Assembly: GCF_002270485.1 (NCBI RefSeq)
Contig: NZ_NQOG01000005.1
Location: 62,001-126,000, forward strand
Source: Anaerostipes hominis (ex Lee et al. 2021)
GTDB taxonomy: Bacteria; Bacillota; Clostridia; Lachnospirales; Lachnospiraceae
Direction: 5' to 3'
DNA length: 64,000 nt
In this document: in pieces, positions 25,271 through 32,660 of the stretch
Layout of the letters: each line of letters begins with the position of its first letter
Numbering within the stretch: the stretch's first letter is position 1
Translations under genes and position numbers: made by a program
Notes under the pieces: generated by a model
Seen by the model: only the letters and a program-made list of their open reading frames with translations
Told to the model about the DNA's origin: nothing
Database searches by the model: none

Positions 25271-25957
25271 ATGAAAGGACATAACCGGGACGTCTCTTCC
25301 CCATTAAAGAAATACTATGCGGTGATGCTGGTAGGACTGGCCCTTTTTATCGGGATCATGACATATTACAGCATAGAATTTAAAAATAAAAGAGACTTAG
25401 CAAAACAGCAGGTAGATTTAAACAAGGATTCTGTCGGTGTCAATAACGGGGCTACCGAGGGAACAACAGAAGCAACGACAACAGAAGCGACAGAGGCAGA
25501 GACTGAAAAGACCACAGAGACTATGAACCAGAATACGGTATCATATGATGGAAAAACAAAGCTTGCCTGGCCGCTGACAGGAAACATTCTGATGCCTTAC
25601 AGCGTAGACTCCACTATTTATTTTGAATCCCTGGATCAGTACCGGGTAAATAAGGGAATCATGATCGAGGCAAAAGAGGGAATGGCAGTAAAAGCTCCGA
25701 AAAATGCAAAAGTAGAAGAAATCCGCAAGACCGAAGAATACGGACAGACTGTACTCCTGGATTTAGGAAACGGTTACACCGCTCTCTATGGACAGCTGAA
25801 AGATCTTGCTGTGAAAGAAGGAGATATGGTGACCAAGAACCAGATCCTCGGTAAGGTGGCAGCTCCTACTGACTGCTTTACACTGGAGGGTGCAAATGTG
25901 TACCTGCAGATGGAAAAGGACAAGAAGACAATTAATCCAACCAGTTATTTAGAATAG
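25271..25957 (+). CDS. spoIIQ: SpoIIQ-like LytM/M23 protein with degenerate active site
   Basis: Forespore membrane protein that pairs with SpoIIIAH across the septum. N-terminal TM about 18-36, a Thr/Glu-rich linker (about 60-85), then a LytM domain. The metal-binding residues of active M23 peptidases are lost: the first HxxxD region reads NKGIMIEA, the YAHL element reads YGQL and the HLHFE element reads NVYLQME. It should therefore be structural only. Start at 25271, seven bases after GAGGTG; the frame is open back to a GTG that overlaps the spoIID stop. Confidence 0.85.
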   Translation: MKGHNRDVSSPLKKYYAVMLVGLALFIGIMTYYSIEFKNKRDLAKQQVDLNKDSVGVNNGATEGTTEATTTEATEAETEKTTETMNQNTVSYDGKTKLAWPLTGNILMPYSVDSTIYFESLDQYRVNKGIMIEAKEGMAVKAPKNAKVEEIRKTEEYGQTVLLDLGNGYTALYGQLKDLAVKEGDMVTKNQILGKVAAPTDCFTLEGANVYLQMEKDKKTINPTSYLE

Positions 25958-26081
25958 TGGAACAAAGATGTAAAAATATCGTATACTATATAAGAAGCAA
26001 AAATAACAGTCAATGTACTTTCTACTTTACTTTGCTTTTTAGGGTATTTTACTTTTCACATCTTTGGCTGCTGTAGAAGAA

Positions 26082-26106
26082 AGGCTGCCGCTTCGGCAGC
26101 TTTTTC
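26082..26106 (+). terminator. Terminator between spoIIQ and the GIY-YIG gene
   Basis: AAGGCTGCCG/CGGCAGCTTTTT with a CTT loop. Confidence 0.85.
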
Positions 26107-26132
26107 TTCGAATAAACGAAGGAGAATTATAA

Positions 26133-26381
26133 ATGAAGAGCTATACATATATTTTAAAGTGCAGCGACAAGAGTCTCTACACAGGATGGACCAATGACAT
26201 TGAAAAACGGCTGAAGTCCCACAACGAGGGCAAAGGCGCCAAGTACACAAGAGGCCGGACGCCGGTTGAACTTGTGTACCTGGAGGAGTTTGATACAAAA
26301 GAGGCGGCGATGAAAAGAGAAGCCGCCATAAAAAAGATGAGCCGGGCAGAGAAATTAAAACTGCCCGGCATAAAAGTGTGA
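26133..26381 (+). CDS. GIY-YIG domain protein (YhbQ/YazA family)
   Basis: 82 residues consisting of one GIY-YIG nuclease fold: [19 protein letters not shown] supplies the two tyrosine motifs, followed by the conserved Arg in [20 protein letters not shown] and Glu in [15 protein letters not shown]. Members of this UPF0213 group are small single-domain proteins linked to DNA repair or processing; the role is not settled. AAGGAG lies nine bases before the ATG. The minus-strand phage fibre remnant stops exactly where this gene ends. Confidence 0.88.
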   Translation: MKSYTYILKCSDKSLYTGWTNDIEKRLKSHNEGKGAKYTRGRTPVELVYLEEFDTKEAAMKREAAIKKMSRAEKLKLPGIKV

Positions 26382-27000
26382 GTTTTTCAGCACTATTTCC
26401 GTCGCACTTTGTTGTAGAATCGTTGCGAGCTGTAACCGTGAATCCGGAACGGTCTACTGTGTGTGCAGATACTCTTCTGTTCATGACTGCTCCTTCTAGG
26501 CCAATTACAATTATCGGAGTAGAAGAAAAAGCTTCGGTAAAATTCACCCTTGCATCTACGGTAGAAGAAGCGTTTACACTGACACTTCCTCGGTTTATCA
26601 ATATTTTTCTATTTGCAAATTTATCTAGTTGTGAATTGGTATTATCTAAGCTGGTTTTATCTGCTTTTAAAGCCGAAGTTGTATTATTTAAAGCCAAATC
26701 TAAATCATCAGCCCTACGATTCACTTCACTGATCGCTTCTGTATGTTCCCGGTAAGCCTCAATATTCACCAACCCGCTGGAATCCAGTACAACTTCAAAC
26801 GGTACCGTATTGGAAGTATTAAAATAAAAATTCCACGTAACAGAGTACCCCGGGCTTTCTGCTTCAGAAGGAACATGTTTCGCCTGTGATGCCTGTGAAA
26901 TGCAAAACAATACCTCACCTTCATCCGGATCTTCCGCGAAAAAACCAACCTGCCATAAGTCATAGCTCTCTTTTAAACCTGTGTTTTCCCAAATATTCAT
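26382..27000 (-). pseudogene. Orphan phage tail-fibre-like gene, 3' end lost
   Basis: From ATG at 27000 (AAGGAG upstream) the frame reads like a Gram-positive phage fibre: an N-terminal attachment domain (YDLWQVGFFAEDPDEGEVLF, PSEAESPGY), a coiled segment about 85-130 (EVNRRADDLDLALNNTTSALK), and a beta-rich receptor-type domain about 135-205 (INRGSVSVNASSTV, STPIIVIGLEG, SGFTVTARND). Recognisable sequence ends near residue 206, exactly at the end of the converging GIY-YIG gene; the frame runs on to 26056 only as antisense of that gene. No other phage gene is near. Confidence 0.6.
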
Positions 27001-27097
27001 TTCTTTCTCCTTTGTAAAAAATGATTTGTTAACTGCAGAAATGAATATAGCATGATGCCCGCGGGCAATGTGGGCAAGTTTGGGTTTGCGCAGAAAA

Positions 27098-27127
27098 AAA
27101 GAAACACAATGCTTCTGTGTTTCTTTT
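27098..27127. terminator. Bidirectional terminator-like hairpin
   Basis: AAAGAAACACA pairs with TGTGTTTCTTTT. It lies between the start of the fibre remnant and the end of the PAQR gene, and can serve the latter on the minus strand. Confidence 0.65.
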
Positions 27128-27162
27128 GATATCTCCCCAATATGCTGCCTCCAAACAAAACG

Positions 27163-27807
27163 TTAAATAAAAAACATCATGATCAAATGGCAGGCGCTTC
27201 CTCCCATGACGAACAGATGAAAAATTTCATGCAGTCCGAAATTCTTCCGGTGGTTTTCAAACCATGAAAGCTTCAGGGCGTAGATGATGCCGCCTACGGT
27301 GTAAATGATACCGCCGGCCAAAAGGAGTCCGAAGCATACTGCAGACAATTTCTTAAATAACGGAGATATGGCTATGACGCAGAACCAGCCCATGGCGATG
27401 TACATGACAGATGACACCCATTTAGGACAAGTCACCCAGAACATTTTAAAAACAATTCCTAAAATAGCGATGATCCAAATGGCGGTCAGCAGCCCGTAGC
27501 CCACTTTGCCGCCCAGTACTATGGTGCAGATCGGTGTATAGGAACCCGCTATCAGGATAAAGATCATAGCATGATCGAGTTTTTTCAAGACTTTCATGAC
27601 ATGTTCAGAAGAATAGATGGAGTGGTACGTTGTGCTTGCCCCGTACAGGCCGATCATACTGAGGACAAAAATAGTCAAAGAGGCAATGCGGATATAGTCA
27701 TGGGTCTTTATACTGCTGACAATCAAAGGAATACCAGCCGCAATGGATAAAACCATGCCTATAAAATGTGTGACAGCACTTCCGGGATCTTTCAGTCTAT
27801 AATTCAT
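27163..27807 (-). CDS. PAQR/hemolysin III family membrane protein
   Basis: 214 residues with seven TM helices. Family motifs: DPGSAVTHFIGMVLS near the N-terminus, ASTTYHSIY, KKLDHAMIFILIAGSYTPI and the last-helix motif FGLHEIFHLFVMGGSACH, whose histidines form the zinc site of the PAQR fold. Bacterial TrhA members affect membrane-energy or lipid homeostasis; hemolysin is a historical name. The start at 27807 has GGAGG ten bases upstream. Confidence 0.9.
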   Translation of the reverse strand: MNYRLKDPGSAVTHFIGMVLSIAAGIPLIVSSIKTHDYIRIASLTIFVLSMIGLYGASTTYHSIYSSEHVMKVLKKLDHAMIFILIAGSYTPICTIVLGGKVGYGLLTAIWIIAILGIVFKMFWVTCPKWVSSVMYIAMGWFCVIAISPLFKKLSAVCFGLLLAGGIIYTVGGIIYALKLSWFENHRKNFGLHEIFHLFVMGGSACHLIMMFFI

Positions 27808-27951
27808 AGTGTATATACCTCCGATAAAAACTTGAGTCATTAATATATTATATGTAGTAATGAAAACTATATTCGGTGTATTTATATACTACTACTACAG
27901 TGCAGTCATTTCAAGGATTTTTCCTATATTTATAAAAAGTTAAGATATTAA

Positions 27952-27997
27952 TTGACATATGTCAGAAATGTGGTATCATAATAAATGACATATGTCA
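27952..27997 (+). promoter_or_regulatory. Promoter with two identical 12-bp palindromic operators
   Basis: TGACATATGTCA occurs at 27953-27964 and again at 27986-27997, both perfect palindromes, 33 bp centre to centre (about three helical turns). The first overlaps the -35 TTGACA (27952-27957); -10 TATCAT is at 27974-27979; the second lies just downstream of the start of transcription. This is an arrangement for cooperative repression. The DUF134 protein encoded directly behind has a helix-turn-helix and is the natural candidate regulator. Confidence 0.75.
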
Positions 27998-28022
27998 GTA
28001 AAACCACCAAAGGAGAAAACGG

Positions 28023-28382
28023 ATGCCGAGACCCAGAAAATGCAGAAGAGTCTGTGCCATGCCGGAGAATCAGGGCTTTGAGCCGCTGGGAAAACAGGAA
28101 AAATACTGCGGAAACAGAATCGTCAAGATGAGTATTGATGAATACGAAACCATTCGGCTCATTGATTGGGAAAAGCTCACTCAGGTGCAGTGTTCGGAGC
28201 AGATGGGGATTGCCAGGACCACGGTTACAGGCATCTACGATTCTGCCAGAACTAAGCTGGCTGATGCTCTCATTCATGGAAAGATGTTAAAGATTCAGGG
28301 CGGGGATTATACACTCTGTTCTGGAGATAAAGAAAAATGCAGCGGGCACTGCTGTAAAATAGAAAAGGAGAAAGAAAGATGA
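28023..28382 (+). CDS. DUF134 family DNA-binding protein
   Basis: 119 residues beginning MPRPRKCRRVC, the signature of DUF134. The middle has a sigma-like helix-turn-helix (IRLIDWEKLTQVQCSEQMGIARTTVTGIYDSARTKLADAL). Cysteines at the N-terminus and a C-terminal CSGDKEKCSGHCC cluster suggest a metal or Fe-S cluster. The family regularly accompanies NifX/NifB-like small proteins, as here, where the next gene overlaps by four bases. Probably an autoregulator acting at the operators at 27953-27997; the effector is unknown. Confidence 0.85.
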   Translation: MPRPRKCRRVCAMPENQGFEPLGKQEKYCGNRIVKMSIDEYETIRLIDWEKLTQVQCSEQMGIARTTVTGIYDSARTKLADALIHGKMLKIQGGDYTLCSGDKEKCSGHCCKIEKEKER

Positions 28383-28768
28383 AGATAGCAGTAACTTTTG
28401 AAAACGGAGATATTTTTCAGCATTTCGGACATACAGAGCAGTTTAAGATTTATGAAACAGCCGACGGAGAAGTGTTAAACAGTGAAGTCGTATCCACCAT
28501 GGGAAGCGGGCACGGTGCTTTGGCAGGATTTTTACAGGAACACGGGGCAGATACTCTGATCTGCGGCGGAATCGGTGCAGGGGCACAGGAAGCTTTAAAG
28601 GAAGCAGGAATTACTCTGTACGGAGGAGTTTCCGGAAGCGCGGATCAGGCTGTTGAGGATCTGCTTAAAAATGAACTATCCTATGACGAAAATGTCATGT
28701 GCAGCCATCACGGTGAAGACCACCATCATGACGGAAACTGCGGGGAGCACGGCTGCGGCCGTCACTAA
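28379..28768 (+). CDS. NifX/NifB-like (dinitrogenase iron-molybdenum cofactor) domain protein
   Basis: 129 residues. An alpha/beta domain of the Nitro_FeMo-Co family (KIAVTFENGDIFQHFGHTEQF, then CGGIGAGAQEALKEAGI), plus a histidine- and cysteine-rich tail (CSHHGEDHHHDGNCGEHGCGRH) that should bind metal. No nitrogenase gene is in the window; such stand-alone members in Firmicutes are of unknown function and may handle Fe-S or metal cofactors. Coupled to DUF134 by an ATGA overlap. Confidence 0.88.
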   Translation: MKIAVTFENGDIFQHFGHTEQFKIYETADGEVLNSEVVSTMGSGHGALAGFLQEHGADTLICGGIGAGAQEALKEAGITLYGGVSGSADQAVEDLLKNELSYDENVMCSHHGEDHHHDGNCGEHGCGRH

Positions 28769-28795
28769 TTGTCGAGAGACAGGCACATCGTCTTC

Positions 28796-28824
28796 TTGAC
28801 GCGGAACATGAAAATGTGTTATAG
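28796..28824 (+). promoter_or_regulatory. Promoter of the DEAD-box helicase gene
   Basis: TTGACG (28796-28801), 17-base spacer, TTATAG (28819-28824); transcript start about 28831, directly at the leader hairpin. Confidence 0.55.
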
Positions 28825-28837
28825 TTGATAACGTTGT

Positions 28838-28880
28838 TGCTCTGGATTGTCAGCATGCCTGACAACCCGGAGCATTATTT
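28838..28880 (+). promoter_or_regulatory. Leader hairpin with U-tract before the helicase gene
   Basis: GCTCTGG.TTGTCAG pairs with CTGACAA.CCGGAGC around CATGC and is followed by ATTATTTTT, all within the 5' untranslated region. The form is that of an intrinsic terminator, suggesting attenuation, possibly autogenous because the product unwinds RNA. Confidence 0.5.
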
Positions 28881-28911
28881 TTGATTGAAAGAGAAAGATA
28901 CAGAGGAATTT

Positions 28912-30495
28912 ATGGACGCAGTAAGATTTGATGAGTTGAATATTAATGATAAAATATTAAAAGCAGTGAAAGAGATGGGCTTTGAGGCTTCCTCTCCGAT
29001 CCAGGGGGCGGCAATCCCGGTGATTCTTGAGGGAAGGGACATTGTTGGTCAGGCACAGACAGGAACCGGAAAGACCGCTGCATTTGGAATACCGCTTTTG
29101 GAAAAGTTGGATACCAAGGTGAAAAAGCCTCAGGCAATGATTTTATGTCCCACAAGAGAACTGGCGATCCAGGTGGCAGATGAGATCCGTAAATTAGCCA
29201 AATTTATGCATGGAGCAAAAGTGCTTCCGATCTATGGGGGACAGAACATTACAAATCAGATCCGGTCCCTCAAAGCAGGAGCCAATATTATAGTAGGAAC
29301 ACCGGGCCGTATCATGGACCATATGCGCCGTCATACTTTAAAATTAGAAGATTTGAAAATGGTAGTCCTGGATGAGGCGGACGAGATGCTGAACATGGGA
29401 TTCAGAGAAGATATTGAAAGCATTTTAAAAGAAGTGCCGGAAGAAAGGCAGACTTTATTATTCTCTGCCACGATGCCAAAGGCGATCCTGGACATTACAA
29501 AAAAATATCAGAAGGATTCCAAGCTGATCAAGGTAGTGCGCAAGGAACTGACGGTACCGAATATAGAGCAGTACTACTATGAGGTAAGGCCGAAACAGAA
29601 GGTTGAAGTGCTCTGCCGTCTGCTGGATATGCATTCTCCGAAGCTTTCTATCGTATTCTGCAATACAAAACGTATGGTAGACGAAGTTGCGGGAGAGCTG
29701 AAAGGCCGGGGATACTTTGCAGAGGGAATTCACGGAGATTTGAAGCAGAGTCAGAGAGACCGTGTCATGAAAAGTTTCAGAGGCGGGCGCGTGGATATCC
29801 TTGTGGCAACAGATGTGGCTGCAAGAGGCATCGATGTAGATAACGTAGATGCAGTATTCAATTACGATCTCCCTCAGGATGATGAGTTTTATGTGCACCG
29901 GATTGGGCGTACTGGACGCGCAGGCAGGACCGGAAATGCATTTACTTTTGTAGCCGGAAAAGAAATTTATAAGCTGAGAGACGTACAGCGATACTGCAAA
30001 ACAAAGATTAAGGCAAGACCGATCCCCAGTATAAACGATGTTCAGGCTACCAGAGCAGAAAAGAGCCTGGAAGAGATCACAGGGCTGATCGAAGAAAATA
30101 ATCTGGATAAATATGTGGATATGTTGGATGAGTTTATTAATGAGACTGACTTCACTGCATTGGAAATCGCCGCGGCATTTTTGAAAAAGCAGATTTCTGA
30201 AAACGAAGAGGAAGTTCGCCAGGGTGAAGATTTTGGAGATACCGGTGCCGAAGCCGGTATGGTGCGGCTCTTTATCAATATCGGAAAGAAGAAAGGTGTC
30301 AGGCCGGGGGATATCCTTGGGGCGATTGCAGGGGAGTCCAGTATCTCCGGTGATTTGGTAGGTGCCATTGATGTGCATGATCAATATACGTTTGTAGAAG
30401 TGCCGAAAGAGGTTGCAAAAGACGTTATGTACGGAATGAGACACGCAAAGATCAAAGGGAAAAGTGTCAGCATGGAGCCGGCAAACAGGAAATAA
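28912..30495 (+). CDS. DEAD-box RNA helicase with DbpA-type RNA-binding domain
   Basis: 527 residues. RecA domain 1: Q motif before IQGAAIPVI, Walker A AQTGTGKT, PTRELAIQV, Walker B VLDEADEML, SAT. RecA domain 2: IVFCNTKR, ATDVAARGIDV and HRIGRTGRAGR. C-terminal about 75 residues (VRLFINIGKKKGVRPGDILGAI) form the DbpA RNA-binding fold, which in known members binds 23S rRNA; cold-shock/ribosome assembly helicases CshA/DeaD are the nearest named types. Start at 28912 (AGAGGA eight bases upstream); the TTG at 28885 lies too close to the leader hairpin. Confidence 0.93.
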   Translation: MDAVRFDELNINDKILKAVKEMGFEASSPIQGAAIPVILEGRDIVGQAQTGTGKTAAFGIPLLEKLDTKVKKPQAMILCPTRELAIQVADEIRKLAKFMHGAKVLPIYGGQNITNQIRSLKAGANIIVGTPGRIMDHMRRHTLKLEDLKMVVLDEADEMLNMGFREDIESILKEVPEERQTLLFSATMPKAILDITKKYQKDSKLIKVVRKELTVPNIEQYYYEVRPKQKVEVLCRLLDMHSPKLSIVFCNTKRMVDEVAGELKGRGYFAEGIHGDLKQSQRDRVMKSFRGGRVDILVATDVAARGIDVDNVDAVFNYDLPQDDEFYVHRIGRTGRAGRTGNAFTFVAGKEIYKLRDVQRYCKTKIKARPIPSINDVQATRAEKSLEEITGLIEENNLDKYVDMLDEFINETDFTALEIAAAFLKKQISENEEEVRQGEDFGDTGAEAGMVRLFINIGKKKGVRPGDILGAIAGESSISGDLVGAIDVHDQYTFVEVPKEVAKDVMYGMRHAKIKGKSVSMEPANRK

Positions 30496-30501
30496 ATACA
30501 G

Positions 30502-30543
30502 AGCACTATGACGGAATGAATTTTCGTCATAGTGCTTTTTTTC
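30502..30543 (+). terminator. Terminator after the helicase gene
   Basis: AGCACTATGACG pairs with CGTCATAGTGCT and is followed by seven T. Confidence 0.9.
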
Positions 30544-30565
30544 GCATATTTCTCAAGTAAGGTCC

Positions 30566-30614
30566 TTGACAACACAAGTAAGGTGATTTATACTAAAAAC
30601 AGTAACAATTATTA
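30566..30614 (+). promoter_or_regulatory. perR promoter with Fur/PerR-like box
   Basis: TTGACA (30566-30571), 17 bases, TATACT (30589-30594). CAGTAACAATTATTA (30600-30614) lies at the transcription start and matches the palindromic box before rbr in 11 of 15 positions. Confidence 0.65.
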
Positions 30615-30632
30615 TTATGAGAGGAGACGCCT

Positions 30633-31040
30633 ATGCAGCCTGCGACGAAAAGGAGCAAGCAGAGGGATGCGATCATTAACTTTTTGATGACGAGAAAAGA
30701 TCATCCGACTGCGGATACCATTTATGTAAATATAAAAGAAGAGTTTCCAAACATCAGCTTAGGTACGGTTTACCGCAATCTGGCACTGCTGTCAAGCCGC
30801 GGTGATATCTTAAAACTGAGCTATGACGGCGGGGCAGACAGATATGATGCTAATGTTGGTCCGCACTATCATTTTATATGCAAAGAGTGCGGGGAAGTTA
30901 TCGATCTTGAGATGGACCCGATCGACTATGTGAATGCGATTGCAAGCGCCCAATTTAAAGGTCGTGTAGACGAGAATGTCACTTACTTCCGTGGGGTATG
31001 TGAAAAATGTTTAAAAAAAGATATTGACAATACAAAATAG
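30633..31040 (+). CDS. perR: Fur-family peroxide regulator (PerR-like)
   Basis: 135 residues. Winged helix in the first 80 (TKRSKQRDAIINFLMTRKDHPTADTIY, then SLGTVYRNLALL), dimerisation/metal domain after. Structural zinc pairs CKEC and CEKC and the regulatory site HYHF are present. PerR senses peroxide by metal-catalysed oxidation and represses defence genes. Direct neighbour of rubrerythrin, and both promoters share a CAGTAA-type operator, which fits PerR better than Fur or Zur. Residue-level proof is not possible by eye. Confidence 0.82.
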   Translation: MQPATKRSKQRDAIINFLMTRKDHPTADTIYVNIKEEFPNISLGTVYRNLALLSSRGDILKLSYDGGADRYDANVGPHYHFICKECGEVIDLEMDPIDYVNAIASAQFKGRVDENVTYFRGVCEKCLKKDIDNTK

Positions 31041-31083
31041 CGGTGTTATGATTAGATCAGTAAGAAAACAGTAATAGTTACTG
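31024..31083 (+). promoter_or_regulatory. rbr promoter with perfect palindromic operator
   Basis: TTGACA (31024-31029), 17 bases, TATGAT (31047-31052); the -35 box lies inside the last codons of perR. CAGTAATAGTTACTG (31069-31083) is a perfect palindrome with a TAG centre, just downstream of the transcription start, and resembles the box at perR. Confidence 0.7.
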
Positions 31084-31153
31084 ATATCTTAACTGGATTT
31101 CTTGAACATAGCAAAAACAGTAAAACAAATAAATCAAAAGGAGATGTATAAGT

Positions 31154-31696
31154 ATGAAGAAATGGGTTTGTACAGTATGCGGTTACGTTCACGAGGGAGA
31201 TACTCCACCAGAAAAATGTCCGACATGCGGAGTTCCGGCAGAAAAGTTTAAAGAGCAGACAGGCGAAAGAGAATGGGCTGCTGAGCATGTAGTCGGAGTG
31301 GCACAGGGAGCCAGCGAAGACATCATGGCGGACTTAAGAGCAAACTTTGAAGGAGAATGTTCTGAAGTAGGTATGTACCTTGCGATGAGCCGTGTGGCAC
31401 ACAGAGAAGGATATCCGGAGATCGGATTATACTGGGAAAAAGCTGCACTGGAAGAAGCAGAACATGCAGCAAAATTTGCTGAACTGCTCGGAGAAGTATT
31501 GACTGACAGCACAAAGAAAAACCTTGAGATGAGAGTTGATGCAGAGAATGGAGCAACAGCAGGTAAGTTTGATCTTGCAAAGAGAGCGAAGGCAGCAAAC
31601 TTAGACGCAATCCATGATACTGTACATGAGATGGCAAGGGATGAAGCCCGCCACGGAAAAGCTTTTGAAGGATTATTAAAAAGATATTTCGGATAG
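31154..31696 (+). CDS. rbr: Reverse rubrerythrin
   Basis: Reduces hydrogen peroxide in anaerobes. 180 residues with the rubredoxin-type Fe(Cys)4 domain at the N-terminus ([19 protein letters not shown]) and the ferritin-like diiron four-helix domain behind it (about 45-180; Glu and His ligands in [18 protein letters not shown] and [14 protein letters not shown]). This order is the reverse of classical rubrerythrin and is known from Clostridium. PerR-like box in its promoter; strong terminator downstream. Confidence 0.94.
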   Translation: MKKWVCTVCGYVHEGDTPPEKCPTCGVPAEKFKEQTGEREWAAEHVVGVAQGASEDIMADLRANFEGECSEVGMYLAMSRVAHREGYPEIGLYWEKAALEEAEHAAKFAELLGEVLTDSTKKNLEMRVDAENGATAGKFDLAKRAKAANLDAIHDTVHEMARDEARHGKAFEGLLKRYFG

Positions 31697-31704
31697 AAAA
31701 CATA

Positions 31705-31738
31705 GAGAAAAGAGACTGCGGCCGCAGTCTCTTTTCTT
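31705..31738. terminator. Terminator after rbr
   Basis: GAAAAGAGACTGC/GCAGTCTCTTTTC with a GGCC centre; works on both strands. Confidence 0.85.
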
Positions 31739-31762
31739 CTTGCTTCTCAGTAAAGTGTAAAT

Positions 31763-32650
31763 CTAAGGATTCAGGATATTTTTTACAATATCTGTATCGC
31801 TTAAATAGACCATTTTGGAATCTTTCAGCTTCACATAGTAATTTTCTCCACTCTTGTCTTTGGAACCGATATAAAGGGTGAGAGATTTTGTTTTCTTTGT
31901 TTCCGTATCCTTGTAAGTAATATCTACTGTGATACGGGATTTACTGTTCAGGCCGTATTTTGCAAGGTCTTTATTTTCTGCAGAGTAGTTCTGACAGTCA
32001 CCGAATGTGAAAACTCCAAGTCCTCCGGCAATGCTGTCCATATCATTTTTGGATTTAGATGTGTAGGTTTTTACCCTGCTGCCGCTGGTTACAACAACTT
32101 TTTTTAGATTCCCGCTGCTCAGTGTGGGAAAGGTATCCGTCTGCATCATATCATTCAGAGAGTAAGATAAACCAGAGAGAAGATCTGCGGATACGGTATA
32201 AACAGTTGATTTGTCATCCAGCGTCAGATAATAGTTGTCTCCGGAGGCACTGCCGATATAATAAGTCGTCTGTGTTCCCTTTTTATCTTTCACCCTGATC
32301 GTATAGGCGGGGTGTTCCAGCCCATAGTCTTCAAGACTGTCACCGTTTTTTAATTTCCGGACGGCCTCTATCTTTTGAAACTGAGATGCCATGGAGGTGA
32401 GATAACTCTGTTCCAGAGGAAATTCGCTGTCCTTTTCATAAAACCATGTACCGTTTCTTTTCACAAAAGACAGGTTCTGTCCGTTGTTATAAGAAATAGA
32501 GGTGAGGTCCGACATATTTTTAATGATCAGTTTATCGGAAGAACGTTTTTGTTCAGACTGTTTTTTCTGATACATGCGGATTCCGGCGTACAGGGCCAGA
32601 AGGCCCGCAAATACCAGGGTCAGAATGATCAGTGTTTTTTTCTGTCTCAT
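31763..32650 (-). CDS. DUF4340 domain protein
   Basis: 295 residues: one N-terminal TM (about 7-25), then extracytoplasmic beta-rich DUF4340 repeats (LTSISYNNGQ, WFYEKDSEFPLEQSYL, YGLEHPAYTIRV, TTYYIGSASGDNYYL). Last gene of the ABC/GldG operon and the usual partner of GldG-like proteins. Function unknown. The ATG at 32650 has GGAGG upstream; the longer frame starts inside gldG. Confidence 0.85.
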   Translation of the reverse strand: MRQKKTLIILTLVFAGLLALYAGIRMYQKKQSEQKRSSDKLIIKNMSDLTSISYNNGQNLSFVKRNGTWFYEKDSEFPLEQSYLTSMASQFQKIEAVRKLKNGDSLEDYGLEHPAYTIRVKDKKGTQTTYYIGSASGDNYYLTLDDKSTVYTVSADLLSGLSYSLNDMMQTDTFPTLSSGNLKKVVVTSGSRVKTYTSKSKNDMDSIAGGLGVFTFGDCQNYSAENKDLAKYGLNSKSRITVDITYKDTETKKTKSLTLYIGSKDKSGENYYVKLKDSKMVYLSDTDIVKNILNP

Positions 32651-32660
32651 AGAAACCTCC

